A stretch of DNA of 64,000 nt from Subdoligranulum variabile (GTDB lineage Bacteria; Bacillota; Clostridia; Oscillospirales; Ruminococcaceae): contig NZ_CP102293.1 of assembly GCF_025152575.1 (NCBI RefSeq), positions 806,001 through 870,000 on the forward strand, in the 5' to 3' direction. The notes beneath the pieces were generated by a model. The model saw only the letters and a program-made list of their open reading frames with translations. It ran no database searches and had not been told where the DNA came from. Below are positions 40,021 to 49,600 of this stretch, in pieces (position 1 is the stretch's first letter; every line of letters begins with the position of its first letter). The position numbers and the translations under genes were made by a program.

Positions 40021-40899
40021 TCACCCGGTGGTTCGGCGGCACAAAGCCAGAAAACGCTGCATTGATTCGGAGAGGTATTTTTCTTTATGCCAGGCCGCCA
40101 CCCGGTGACGGCGGAGCGCCTGTCCGTCGATGGGCCGCGTGCAGACGATGCCTGCCGCGGCAGCATTCTTGACGCGGGGTTCCGGCAGCACCGCCACCCC
40201 CAGTCCTTCGGCGGCCGCCTGGAGCAGCGCCTCGGTACTGACGCTCTCCCACACGATGTGCAGCGGCAAACCCTGCGCTTCCAGCGCACTCTGCAGGGCC
40301 GCCCGGGCGGTACTGCCCTCCTCCCGCACCAGAAGGGGCGCAGCGGACAGCTGTTCCAGCGTAACGGTCTGCCCGGCGGCAAGGGGGTCTGCAGGAGTCA
40401 TCACCGCACACAGCAGATCGGTGCCGATCTCCTCGGTATGGAGGTCGGGCAGGGAGGGCGTACTCTCCAGCAGTGCCAGATCCAGGCGGTTTTCACACAG
40501 GGCCGCCGTCAGCGTACCGCCGTTGGCCACCGTGACCTGGAGCTGGATGCCGGGATTTTCCTGGGCAAACCGGTGGGCCAGTCCGGGCAGCACCGTGCTG
40601 CCCAGGGTGACGGTGGCCCCAACCCGGACAATTCCCATGGAATCCCAGTTGCGCAGCCCGGTTTCGATGCGGTCGAAGGAATCCAGCAGATGCACCGCCT
40701 GGGGATAGAGCCGGCGGGCACATTCAGTGGGCGAAAGATGACGGTACATCCGCTCAAACAGCCGGGTCCCGTAGTACTGTTCCAGCTCCTGGATGGCCCG
40801 GGTCACGGCAGGCTGGGTCATGTGCAGTTCCTCCGCCGCATGGGTGGCATTCTCGGCCTGATAGACCGCCACGAAGATGCGCAGATGCCGTATGGTCAT
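40021..40899 (-). CDS. LysR-family transcriptional regulator
   Basis: The 292-residue protein has an N-terminal winged helix (residues 1-60: MTIRHLRIFVAVYQAENATH, then TQPAVTRAIQELEQ) and a periplasmic-binding-like effector domain (about 90-290). It is divergent from the chromate-type transporter genes with a 116-bp gap holding a palindrome. LysR proteins usually regulate the divergent neighbour, so it probably controls that transporter pair. The inducer is not evident. Confidence 0.93.
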   Translation of the reverse strand: MTIRHLRIFVAVYQAENATHAAEELHMTQPAVTRAIQELEQYYGTRLFERMYRHLSPTECARRLYPQAVHLLDSFDRIETGLRNWDSMGIVRVGATVTLGSTVLPGLAHRFAQENPGIQLQVTVANGGTLTAALCENRLDLALLESTPSLPDLHTEEIGTDLLCAVMTPADPLAAGQTVTLEQLSAAPLLVREEGSTARAALQSALEAQGLPLHIVWESVSTEALLQAAAEGLGVAVLPEPRVKNAAAAGIVCTRPIDGQALRRHRVAAWHKEKYLSESMQRFLALCRRTTG

Positions 40900-40928
40900 A
40901 GCCCTACTTCCTTTCCAACAAAAAACAC

Positions 40929-40981
40929 ATAACAGTTATAAAAAATCAGCATTTCACACCGGAGTCAATTTGCGGTATGAT
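40929..40981 (+). promoter_or_regulatory. Promoter of the transporter pair with candidate LysR site
   Basis: TTCACA (40953-40958), 17 bp, TATGAT (40976-40981). The perfect palindrome ATAACAGTTAT (40929-40939) lies upstream of the -35, a typical LysR activation-site position. Confidence 0.7.
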
Positions 40982-41015
40982 AGTTCCGGAGCAAAATCAA
41001 ACAAGGAGGAACCCT

Positions 41016-41603
41016 ATGGATCAGCATCCCCAACCCCAGACCCGCGCCGCGCGGCTGCGGGCCCTGTTTTTCAGCACCCTGTACATCAGCGCGTTTACCT
41101 TCGGCGGCGGTTTCGTCATCGTCACCTTCATGAAGCGCAAATTCGTGGATGAGCTGCACTGGATCGACGACCAGGAAATGCTGGATATGGCCGCCCTGGC
41201 CCAGTCTTCCCCCGGCGCCATCGCCGTCAACGCCGCCATCCTGGTGGGCTGGCATGTGGAAGGTCTGGCCGGCATGGTGGTCGCCGTGCTGGGCACCATC
41301 ATTCCGCCCATGGTCATCCTATCGGTGATTTCCTTCTTTTATGCGGCTTTCGCCACCAACACCTATGTGGCCTTAGTGCTCAAAGGCATGCAGGCCGGTG
41401 TGGCCGCCGTCATCCTGGACGTGGTCTGCGGTCTGGGCAGCGATGTGCTCAAGACCCGTTCGCCCATCTACATCGGTCTGATGGTGGTTGCTTTTGTGGC
41501 CAGCTTCGTATTCGATGTGAATGTCATCGTCATCATTCTGGCCGCTGCCGCCTTCGGCGTCGTGCGTGCCCTGTTCCAGAGCAGAAAGGCGGCCCGTTCA
41601 TGA
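41016..41603 (+). CDS. Chromate transporter-family (CHR) membrane protein, first half-subunit
   Basis: The 195-residue protein starts at ATG 41016 behind AAGGAGG. It has about six helices with the CHR motif AFTFGGGFVIVTFMKRKFV and the second FxxGxxxP-like segment SSPGAIAVNAAI. Short CHR proteins occur as pairs whose two chains form one transporter. Many such pairs in anaerobes are not proven to carry chromate, so the substrate is open. It overlaps the second gene by 4 bp (ATGA). Confidence 0.88.
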   Translation: MDQHPQPQTRAARLRALFFSTLYISAFTFGGGFVIVTFMKRKFVDELHWIDDQEMLDMAALAQSSPGAIAVNAAILVGWHVEGLAGMVVAVLGTIIPPMVILSVISFFYAAFATNTYVALVLKGMQAGVAAVILDVVCGLGSDVLKTRSPIYIGLMVVAFVASFVFDVNVIVIILAAAAFGVVRALFQSRKAARS

Positions 41604-42166
41604 TCTATTTTCAACTATTTTTCAGTTTTTTGCAAGTAGGACTTTTCAGCGTGGGCGGCGGCTATGCCGCCATGCCGCTGATCCAGAACCAGGTGGTGGA
41701 ACTCCACCCCTGGCTGACCCTGCAGGAATTCACCGACCTGATCACCATCGCCGAGATGACCCCCGGCCCCATCGCCGTCAACTCGGCCACCTTTGTGGGC
41801 ATCCGCATTGCCGGCATTCCCGGCGCCCTGATCGCCACCCTGGGCTGCATCACACCGGCGCTCATCCTGGTTTCCCTGCTGGCCTACGTATACAATAAGT
41901 ACAAAGACATCTCCCTTTTACAGAATGTACTTTCCTGCCTGCGCCCGGTGGTGGTAGCCCTGATCCTCGGCGCGGGACTGTCCATTCTCTCGCTGGTGCT
42001 CTTCAACGGCGAGACCCCTGCCCTGAACATCGTGGACTGGATCGGTGCCGGCAGCTTCGTGGTGGCCTTTGTGCTGCTGCGCAAATTCAAGTGGAACCCC
42101 ATCCTGACCATGTGCCTGTGCGGCGTGGCCGGTCTGGTGCTCCATCTGCTGCTGCCCGTCGCCTGA
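41600..42166 (+). CDS. Chromate transporter-family (CHR) membrane protein, second half-subunit
   Basis: The 188-residue protein has the same fold as its neighbour: FSVGGGYAAMPLIQNQVVE near the N-terminus and MTPGPIAVNSATFVG. The two genes are translated together through ATGA and give complementary halves of a full-length CHR transporter. A terminator follows at once. Confidence 0.88.
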   Translation: MIYFQLFFSFLQVGLFSVGGGYAAMPLIQNQVVELHPWLTLQEFTDLITIAEMTPGPIAVNSATFVGIRIAGIPGALIATLGCITPALILVSLLAYVYNKYKDISLLQNVLSCLRPVVVALILGAGLSILSLVLFNGETPALNIVDWIGAGSFVVAFVLLRKFKWNPILTMCLCGVAGLVLHLLLPVA

Positions 42167-42181
42167 CGGCCTGCCTTTGCG

Positions 42182-42210
42182 GCGCTCCCTTGCGGGGGCG
42201 TTTTTTGTTT
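42182..42210 (+). terminator. Intrinsic terminator of the CHR transporter pair
   Basis: The stem CGCTCCC-TTGC-GGGGGCG (one G-T pair) is followed by TTTTTTG. Confidence 0.85.
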
Positions 42211-42228
42211 GTCCGGGGATGGCTTGCC

Positions 42229-42258
42229 TTGTAGCCGCGGGGATGCCCATGCTATAAT
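42229..42258 (+). promoter_or_regulatory. Promoter of the EFR1-family gene
   Basis: TTGTAG (42229-42234), 18 bp, TATAAT (42253-42258), 45 bp before the ATG. Confidence 0.72.
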
Positions 42259-42303
42259 AGAAAATATCCTGCACATAATGTCCCATGCAAGAAAGGATCA
42301 ACT

Positions 42304-43035
42304 ATGATTTTCTATTTTTCCGGCACCGGCAACTCCCGCTGGGCAGCCCGGCGCCTGGCTGAACTTACCGGAGATACTGCCATCGACCTGGCCCGGCTGG
42401 ACAAGGCTCCCGACTGCTCCGGCGAGACCCGGATCGGGCTGGTTTTCCCGGTTTACGCCTGGGGTTTGCCCGAACCGGTGGAAACCTTCGCCCGGACGCT
42501 GCCCCGCACCGGCGCGTTCACCTTTGCGGTGGCCACCTGCGGGTCGGAAGCCGGTCATGCCCTGAAAAAACTGGACAGGCTGTTCCCGCTGCGCAGCAGT
42601 TACAGTCTGGTGATGCCCAACAATTATATCCTGGGTGCCGACCTGGACGACGAAGCCACCGCCCGCGCCAAGATCGACGCGGCGGAGAAAGAGCTGGCGG
42701 TCATCGCACGGGAAGTCGCCGCTGCCCAGCCGGTCTGCCGCGTCCGGGAGGGCAGTCTGGCGGCACTCAAATCCAGCGTGGTGCACTACGGCTTCAACCG
42801 GTTTGCCCGCAGCACCAAAGCCTTTTACGCCACCAACGCCTGCACCGGCTGCGGACGGTGTGCCAAAGACTGCCCGGCCGGGACCATCCGGCTGGAGAAC
42901 GGCCGCCCGGTATGGGGCGACAAGTGTTACCAGTGCCTGCGCTGCCTGCACAGCTGCCCCGTGCAGGCCATCCAGTACGGCAAGGGAACCGAAACCAAGG
43001 GCCGCTATACCATCGAACAGTACCGCCCGCTGTAA
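42304..43035 (+). CDS. EFR1-family protein (flavodoxin-like domain plus two 4Fe-4S clusters)
   Basis: The 243-residue protein starts with the flavodoxin phosphate loop IFYFSGTGNSRWAA. It has the AWGLPEPVETF segment of EFR1 proteins and two C-terminal cluster motifs, CTGCGRCAKDCPAG and CYQCLRCLHSCPVQA. It would carry electrons between flavin and low-potential Fe-S partners in the cytoplasm. These proteins are abundant in gut anaerobes and their partners are mostly unknown. Confidence 0.9.
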   Translation: MIFYFSGTGNSRWAARRLAELTGDTAIDLARLDKAPDCSGETRIGLVFPVYAWGLPEPVETFARTLPRTGAFTFAVATCGSEAGHALKKLDRLFPLRSSYSLVMPNNYILGADLDDEATARAKIDAAEKELAVIAREVAAAQPVCRVREGSLAALKSSVVHYGFNRFARSTKAFYATNACTGCGRCAKDCPAGTIRLENGRPVWGDKCYQCLRCLHSCPVQAIQYGKGTETKGRYTIEQYRPL

Positions 43036-43044
43036 GGCAAAACA

Positions 43045-43080
43045 AAAACGTCCCCGGACCATGGTCCGGGGACGTTTTTT
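43045..43080. terminator. Bidirectional terminator between convergent EFR1 and flavin reductase genes
   Basis: AAAACGTCCCCGGACC-AT-GGTCCGGGGACGTTTT is a 16-bp perfect stem, with U-tracts available in both directions. Confidence 0.95.
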
Positions 43081-43087
43081 CTTCTGG

Positions 43088-43648
43088 TTATTTCAGTGCT
43101 GCGCCGTCGCGGAAGGCGTTGCCCACCTTGTTGCCCAGTTTGCGGTAGACATGATGGATGGGATCAAAGGTGATGGGGTCCAGCTTGTCGGGGTCGATCT
43201 TTCCATCGGCATCCAGCACCGATTCGTCGGCACTGACGTTGACGATCTCCCCCACCAGGCGGCAGCTCTCGGGGTCATAGCTGACCAGACGGCATTCCAC
43301 CGCCATGGGCAATTCATCGATGACCGGCGCGTCCACAAACGCCGAGGGTGTGGTATGCCAGCCGGCCTTTTCCAGCTTGTTTGCCACCGTGTTGCCCGAG
43401 GCAATGCCCACATAGTCGCAGGCCACCACCTGGTCCGCCGTGGCCATGCTGACGGTAAACGCCTTGCGGGCCAGGATGTTGGCGGTAGTCTTGTGCCCCG
43501 CGCTGATGCACAGCGACAGCTGGGTGTCGTCACTGATGCCGCCCCAGGCCGCATTCATGGCGTCGGGGGTGCCATCCTCTCCATAGGTTGCCAGAATGAA
43601 CACCGGCTGGGGATAGGTCCAGGGTTTTGCACCGAAATTCTTACGCAT
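43088..43648 (-). CDS. Flavin reductase-family (FMN-binding split-barrel) protein
   Basis: The 186-residue protein starts at ATG 43648 behind GGAGGT. It has the family features PVFILATYGEDGTPDAMNAAWGGI and SLCISAGHKTTANI for FMN binding, and the VECRLVSY segment. It is a small NAD(P)H:flavin oxidoreductase or FMN-dependent protein; the partner enzyme is not visible. It stands convergent to the EFR1 gene. Confidence 0.88.
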   Translation of the reverse strand: MRKNFGAKPWTYPQPVFILATYGEDGTPDAMNAAWGGISDDTQLSLCISAGHKTTANILARKAFTVSMATADQVVACDYVGIASGNTVANKLEKAGWHTTPSAFVDAPVIDELPMAVECRLVSYDPESCRLVGEIVNVSADESVLDADGKIDPDKLDPITFDPIHHVYRKLGNKVGNAFRDGAALK

Positions 43649-43739
43649 AGTTTCATGACCTCCTGTATCCTGCGGCAGGAAGATGCGCTCCCTGCCCTTT
43701 CTTTCCATTATAGCACAGGAGGCAACCGTCCGTCCGCCT

Positions 43740-44297
43740 TCACGCCGAAAGTTTGCGCCCGATCCGGTTCACCGACCGGATGTACCCCAGCAGCAATTTC
43801 CAGCACCCGTACCCCAGGGCACAAAGCACCGCCCCTGTAATCAAACAGAGCAGGAAGGCCAGCGCCGGATTATCGACCCCGGCCACGGTGATATACTGCA
43901 CATAGGGAAGGTGAAGGCGCAGCACCTCGTCCACCAGTTTGACCGCCCCCAGCAGCGGCACCGCCAGCCCGCAGAGCAGAAAGACCGGTGCACAGATGCC
44001 CAGCGTGGGCAGGATAAGCAGACCGGACAGCCCCGCCAGACTGTAGTAGGCGAAAATCGCCAGGACACGCCCCCAGCTGAAACGGGTATCCCGGACGATC
44101 AGATCTCCCAGATAGGCCCGGGCCAGTTCCCGGGGTGCGCCCAGCCGCTGCAGGATCTGTTCCGGCGTCTGCCCGACACCGGACAGTTCCTGCATTTCGC
44201 TTTTGATTTCCTGCACGATATCCACCCGCTCCGAAACCGGCAGCGGCTTGAGATTCTTTTCGATCTGTTCCAGATAAGCATTCAGTCGGGCATCCAT
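43740..44297 (-). CDS. HAAS-domain (DUF1700-type) membrane protein
   Basis: The 185-residue protein begins with a HAAS alpha-helical domain (LNAYLEQIEKNLKPLPVSERVDIVQEIKSEM, shown only as landmarks around residues 5-35). Four hydrophobic helices follow. HAAS proteins are nearly always encoded next to a PadR regulator and are thought to act with it. Here the gene follows the PadR gene by 4 bp. Confidence 0.85.
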   Translation of the reverse strand: MDARLNAYLEQIEKNLKPLPVSERVDIVQEIKSEMQELSGVGQTPEQILQRLGAPRELARAYLGDLIVRDTRFSWGRVLAIFAYYSLAGLSGLLILPTLGICAPVFLLCGLAVPLLGAVKLVDEVLRLHLPYVQYITVAGVDNPALAFLLCLITGAVLCALGYGCWKLLLGYIRSVNRIGRKLSA

Positions 44298-44301
44298 ACC
44301 A

Positions 44302-44634
44302 TTACACTCCTTTGATTTCCTGAACGGCGGCCAGCAGGTCGCTCCATTCCTTCGACATCGCTTCCAGATATTCCTGCCCCGCCGCGGTCAGGGAATAATA
44401 TTTCCGCGGGGGCAGTCCCTCGGTGCTCTCCTGCCAGGCTGAGGAGATCCAGCCTTCCTTGAGCAGCCGCCGCAGCAGCGGATAGATCGTGTTCTCTTTG
44501 GCAGCGAGCAACGGGTATTTTTCCAGTGTACTGATGATCTCATATCCGTAGGAAGGCTGCCGCCGGATCATCAGCAAAATACAGAACTCCAGGGTTCCGC
44601 GCTTGATTTGGGATTTCCAGTCATCCAGGTTCAT
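44302..44634 (-). CDS. PadR-family transcriptional regulator
   Basis: The 110-residue protein starts at ATG 44634 behind AAGGAGG. It is a minimal PadR winged helix: KRGTLEFCILLMIRRQPSYG at the start, then NTIYPLLRRLLKEGWI and PPRKYYSLTAAGQEYL. With the HAAS gene it forms a two-gene unit that probably controls its own expression. Confidence 0.93.
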   Translation of the reverse strand: MNLDDWKSQIKRGTLEFCILLMIRRQPSYGYEIISTLEKYPLLAAKENTIYPLLRRLLKEGWISSAWQESTEGLPPRKYYSLTAAGQEYLEAMSKEWSDLLAAVQEIKGV

Positions 44635-44656
44635 CTGCCCTGCCTCCTTTGTATAC

Positions 44657-44685
44657 ATCGTACCACACAGTATATCTTTCGTCAA
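44657..44685 (-). promoter_or_regulatory. Promoter of the PadR-HAAS unit
   Basis: On the minus strand TTGACG (44685-44680), 17 bp, TACGAT (44662-44657), with an extended TGG before the -10. Confidence 0.78.
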
Positions 44686-44735
44686 CAGTATGCCGTACTT
44701 TTTACAACTTCCTTTTCCGCGCCGGACGGCCGGGC

Positions 44736-44765
44736 TTGCAGGGGCGGTTTCTTTCCTTGTATAAT
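44736..44765 (+). promoter_or_regulatory. Promoter of the RmlD-like gene
   Basis: TTGCAG (44736-44741), 18 bp, TATAAT (44760-44765), 45 bp before the ATG. Confidence 0.75.
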
Positions 44766-44810
44766 GGAGAAAAATCATGCCCCGGGCAGGGGCAGAACAG
44801 GAGTCATGGG

Positions 44811-45656
44811 ATGATGCGTGTTTTGTTGACCGGCGCCGGGGGATTCCTGGGTGCCCGGATTTTACAGCAGCTGGCCGGACGGCTGGAACTGCTGACCCTT
44901 CCCCACGGCCTGATGGCCCGGGCCGGGCAGGAGGAGCTCCGCGAGGCGGTGGCACGCCTGCATCCCGACGCCATCCTGCACACGGCGGCCCTCTCGGACA
45001 CCGGCTACTGTGAGGCACACCCGGAGGAATCTTACCGGGCCAACGTGGAGGTGCCCTTCTGGCTGGCGGAAGCGGCCCGTGCCGCCGGGGCCAAGCTCGT
45101 GGCGTTCAGTTCCGACCAGGTCTATGCCGGATTGCAGGAACACGGTCCTTTTACGGAAAATACGCCCCTCTCCCCCGCCAACGTCTACGGCCGCCACAAG
45201 CGGGAGGCCGAACAGCGGGTGCTGGACATCCTGCCCGGTGCCGTGCTGCTGCGGGCCACCTGGCTTTACGACCTGCCGGGCTATGGGCTGCCCATCCGGG
45301 GGAATCTGCCGCTGAACCTGCTGCGGGCCGCCCGCACCGGGGAAGTGCTGCGGTTTTCCCGCCGGGATTATCGCGGCGTGACCTACGCCCGCCAGGCCGT
45401 GGAGGCACTGCTGCCCGCCCTGGAACTGCCCGGGGGCGTGTACAATTTCGGCAGTGAAAACAATACCGATATGGTCACCACCGCCCGGCAGTTCTGCCAG
45501 GTGCTGGGGATCGACCCACCCCTGGAAGCCGCCGACTGGCCCCGCAGCCTGCTCATGGACACCACCAAAGCCCGCGCCGGCGGGCTGGCCTTTGACTCCA
45601 CCGCCGACGGCATCCGCCGCTGCGCGGCGGACTACGGCCTGGCCGGTCTGCTGTAA
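44811..45656 (+). CDS. RmlD-like NAD(P)-dependent sugar-nucleotide reductase (extended SDR)
   Basis: The 281-residue protein starts at ATG 44811, eight bases after AGGAG. It has the cofactor loop LLTGAGGFLGARIL, HTAALSDTGYCE, the FSSDQVYAG segment with the serine, and the active-site pair in NVYGRHKREAE (Y-x3-K). These are features of dTDP-4-dehydrorhamnose reductase and relatives. No other rhamnose genes are nearby, so the exact substrate is uncertain. Confidence 0.85.
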   Translation: MMRVLLTGAGGFLGARILQQLAGRLELLTLPHGLMARAGQEELREAVARLHPDAILHTAALSDTGYCEAHPEESYRANVEVPFWLAEAARAAGAKLVAFSSDQVYAGLQEHGPFTENTPLSPANVYGRHKREAEQRVLDILPGAVLLRATWLYDLPGYGLPIRGNLPLNLLRAARTGEVLRFSRRDYRGVTYARQAVEALLPALELPGGVYNFGSENNTDMVTTARQFCQVLGIDPPLEAADWPRSLLMDTTKARAGGLAFDSTADGIRRCAADYGLAGLL

Positions 45657-45674
45657 ACCTGGTAACCAAAAATA

Positions 45675-45708
45675 CGCCGCCCTCCCGGCTTGCAGCGGGA
45701 GGGCGGCG
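45675..45708. terminator. Bidirectional terminator between the RmlD-like and cohesin-like genes
   Basis: CGCCGCCCTCCCG (45675-45687) and CGGGAGGGCGGCG (45696-45708) form a 13-bp perfect stem. The U-tract is better on minus (TATTTTTGG). Confidence 0.88.
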
Positions 45709-45746
45709 TGCTTTGTAGTACCGCCGTGGGGAACGGCGTCAGAGGA

Positions 45747-46664
45747 TCAGCGGCTGCGGAAGCGGAGCACCGCAATGCCGATGAGGACGGCGACGGCCAG
45801 GCAGGCCACCGCGATGGCCACCGCCAGCGGCAGGTTTGTCGCCGGGGCGGCGGTCGTTTCTGCCTGTTCGGGGGTGGCAGGGGCCGGTGTGGCCGAAGGT
45901 GCTTCGGAAGGAGCCGGCGTGACAGTGGACTGCGGGGCCTCGGTGGGGTTGGGGGTTGCCTCAGCCGCCGCCTGGTTCGCACTGCCGGTGGGTTTCCGGC
46001 TGCCGGTGGTATTCGAAGGAGCAGAGGACTGCCCGGACACCGCAGGCGCCGCCGTGGATACCGGTGTGGTCGTCACGGCAGGCGTGGGGGTGGGGGTGCT
46101 CTGTACCGTCTGGGCAGAGGTGCTTTCGCTGCCGGAACTGCCGGAGGGGTTCTGGGTTGCTTCCGGAGCCGGGGTCTGCTCCCCGCTGCCCAGCGTCACT
46201 TCCACCGAGGCGGGGGCCACCGCCGGGGCGGCGGTCCTGCCGAAAGCCCCGTTGACCAGTTCCAGGGAATCCTCCACCAGGCGCACCGTGGCGGTGCTGC
46301 CTGCGGGGGCCTCCACCCGGATGCTGCCCAGAGAGGCCGTGCCGTCGGGGAAGAGTTCCTGCCCGCCGGCCACATAGACATTCATGCGGCCGGTGGCGGC
46401 GTCGTAGCGGTACTGCTGCACGCTGCCGGGCAGCGCGCTGTCAAAGGCAAACTCCGCCTGTACGGGATCGGTGCTCTCCACCGCAAAGCTCAGGCGCATG
46501 GCCTTGACGCCCTGCACGCTCTCGGCAGGAAGCTCCAGCCGCACCGAAGCGCCCTGGGCGGTGGCGGTCATTGTCACCGCACCGTCGGAAGTCTCCGCCG
46601 CAGCGGGAAGTGCCGCCACGGTCAGAGCCAGGCCCAGCAGCAGGGTGGCCAGAATTTTTTTCAT
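45747..46664 (-). CDS. Membrane-anchored surface protein with a cohesin-like domain
   Basis: The 305-residue protein has a signal peptide (residues 1-23) and a beta-sandwich domain of about 120 residues, with the cohesin-like pattern of an early acidic strand, SLGSIRVEAPAG and a final DSLELVNG strand. A long Ser/Thr/Pro/Ala linker (about 150-275) follows, then a C-terminal helix (LPLAVAIAVACLAVAVLIGIAV) and a basic RFRSR stop-transfer. It looks made to present one domain outside the cell. It lies 20 bp after a large secreted M60 protease that carries a dockerin-like segment, so the two may dock. The cohesin call is by pattern only. Confidence 0.7.
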   Translation of the reverse strand: MKKILATLLLGLALTVAALPAAAETSDGAVTMTATAQGASVRLELPAESVQGVKAMRLSFAVESTDPVQAEFAFDSALPGSVQQYRYDAATGRMNVYVAGGQELFPDGTASLGSIRVEAPAGSTATVRLVEDSLELVNGAFGRTAAPAVAPASVEVTLGSGEQTPAPEATQNPSGSSGSESTSAQTVQSTPTPTPAVTTTPVSTAAPAVSGQSSAPSNTTGSRKPTGSANQAAAEATPNPTEAPQSTVTPAPSEAPSATPAPATPEQAETTAAPATNLPLAVAIAVACLAVAVLIGIAVLRFRSR

Positions 46665-46684
46665 GATCGTCTCCTTGTTTGTGC

Positions 46685-49600
46685 TCAGTCCGCCTGGCTG
46701 CCCATGGTGAGGGGCGGCAGCGGGTCGGGCATCGTCACCGCCAGCGTATCGCTGGTCAGGCGCTGGCCCTCGTTGGTCGTGGCGTTGTCCACGCGGTAGA
46801 GTTCCACCCGCACCGTCTCGGGCATGGCCATGCCTTCCAGGTCCTGGGGTTCGATCCAGTAGACCCAGTAGCCTTCGCTGACTTCGCCCAGCTGGCCCTC
46901 CTTCGGGTCGGGCGCCAGAATGATCTGGTGAGCCACGATGCTGCCCTCGGCATCCACGCCGCCCACCACGTTGCCGTCCTGGTCGTAGAGCAGCACCACG
47001 TTGTAGGCGGGGTTGCCCTTGTAGCTGCCGGTGAAGACCAGCGAACCCTCGGGGATGGCCTGGCCGGTGCTCTCCTCATAGACATAGGGGGCCGACAGGG
47101 TGCCGATGCCGGTGGTCAGCAGCTCCACATTGTCGCCGGTGGGGCCCAGCACGTCCAGCTCGCTTACGGAAATCTCGCCGGCGGGCGCCTTGACCACCAG
47201 CCGCAGCTGCGCCGCGTCATAGGTGCAGACCCAGGGGTCGTTGTTCTCGTTGCGGAAGTAGACGGTGCTGACCTCGCCGCCGGCAAAGGTGCCGGTGGCC
47301 AGGGTCTGCCAGCTGCCGCCGGCCGCCGCGATCTGGATCTCATAGTCCCGGATGGGCGTGCCCTCGGTGACGGTGTACTTCAGGCCGGTGACCGCCAGGG
47401 TCTTGCCGAAGTTCAGCGTGATGACGGCCTCGCCGTTGGCCTGGCCGGTGTAGGTGGTGTTTTTCTTGTTGTCGATGACCTTGGTGATGGCCGAGACCGG
47501 CTCCGGTTCACAGGGGTCGTGCTCCCCGGCGTCGGGGGTGGTATCGGCTGCTGAAGTCATGTTGGTGGTCACCGTCCACTGACTCTTGTCGTAGCTGCCG
47601 TCATGACTGATCTTGACGGCGGGCAGCGTCAGCGGCTGGGAACGGTTCAGGAACTGGTCCACCGCCGTGATCTGGTAGGTGATGGTGCGGTTGTTCACGG
47701 TGGTGACGGTGTCGGCGTAGCTGCTGCCGGTGGTGAAGCCCACCACCTCGGTGCGGGGCTGGCCGTTCTCGTAGGTGATGCGGGCGATCTCGTAGCCCAG
47801 CAGCAGGTCGCCGGCATCGGTGGCCAGCGTCAGGTTCACCTGGTTGGGGGTGCGCTCATCCACCACGGCGGCGGTTTTGCCGGTGAGCACCGCCTTGTCT
47901 GCAAAGCTGGTGCTCTCGCTGTGGGTGAAGCGGTAGTTGCGGGAGGCATCGTTGCCGTAATACAGCGCACGGGTCTCCGGCTCAAACTGGGCCAGGTAGG
48001 CAGCCGTGGCGGCATCCGGCGTCATGCCCCAGCGGACAAAGAAGTCCGTCAGGTCCTTCTGGGCCGCCGCAGAGGCCAGCCGCATGAAGTTCTGGTCGGC
48101 ATCCCCGCCCAGCGTCAGCTTGATGCCGCCGGGGGCCGGGGCCTGAGCCGTATTGCGGGCATAGGTATCCACCCGGGCATAGAAACGGCTGGCAAACAGC
48201 TCCTCGTAGTTGTCGTAGATCTCGTACTCGTAGCCCTTGTCGTAGGCCAGGTGCAGCTGCCAGTACAGCCCCAGCTGGGTAAAGACATCGCTGGAATGGC
48301 CGGTGGTGCCGCTGGTGACCTTGCTGTAGATGGCGTCGTAGCCGAAGCGGACGCCCTCATGGGCCTGGGAGATCTGGGAGAAATAATTGTTGGTGACTTC
48401 CACCACGGCATAGCTGCCCTGGTTGATGTTGTGGCCGATCTCGTGGGCGATGCCCCAGCCGAAGAGGTCGCCGCTGCGGTAGCTGCCGTCCTCGTTCAGG
48501 GTGATGGGCTCGCCGCCGCCCAGACCGGGCACCGAATCCCAGCCGATGCCGATGTGGTTGCCGGCCGCATACATGAAGGCGCCGGCAAACATCCGCATAT
48601 ACCGGATGTTCAGATGCTGGGAGGGCAGACGGTTCTTGTCCCCCGCCCCGGCCAGGTCGGTCAGGCCCTTGTGCTGGTAGAACAGCGTCATCATCTGGTC
48701 CATGGCGTCCAGCGAACTGAGCAGGCGGGCGGCCTTGTCTGCCGTGGAACCGCTGCCCAGCCCCGCCAGCAGCTGGCTGACGGGCACCGAGTACATCATC
48801 TGATCCAGCATGATGTCGGTGGTGTTGAGGATGCAAGTCTGGGGCTCACAGGTACCGTGTTCGCCGTGCAGCTCGTCGTGACGGCTGTTCAGGGTGTCGT
48901 TCGCCGCTTCCAGGGCCGCCACATAGGCGGTGACGCGCTCCTTGCGCTGGCCCGGGTCGTCGATGCCGTAGAGGTCCAGCACGGGGATGGTTGCCCCGCC
49001 GCTGACCCGCACCGAGTAGCGGTCGTTGGCGTTGTCGCCGGTGAACTGCACATAGAGGGCGCCGCCATGTTCGGCATCAAAGGTGACCAGCTCGGGGACC
49101 ATGATCTCGTTGCGGCCCACCTTCAGCTGAATGGGCTGGGAGACCACTTCTCCCGATTCGGAATTGTACTGGGTCGCCACCAGCTGCAGCCAGGCGTTGG
49201 CACCGGTGGCCACATTGCTGCTGCCCACGTAGACGATGATCTCCTCACCGGCCTTGGCGGTGACGCCCAGGGGCTGCCAGGCGTTGAGCCCGGTGAAGCC
49301 CAGGTGGCCGTCCTTCTTGGCCGTGATGGTGGTATGCACCTCCACCACGTCGCTGAGGGTGGTGGTCAGCAGACTGCGGGCGTTGTCCAGCTCCCGCTGC
49401 AGGGCCTCCCGCTCGGGATGCAGCTCACCGCTGGCCTCGTCGGGGGTGTCCAGACGGGTCTGGAGCGCCTCGATGGTCTTCTCGTCCACGCCGCTGCGCA
49501 GCGTCACGTGCAGGTCGTCGTCATAGAGGGCCAGGATGTCGGCCTCCAGGCTGTCGTAGGCATAGAACCGCATCTCCGAGATGGAGACCGGCCGGTTGTT

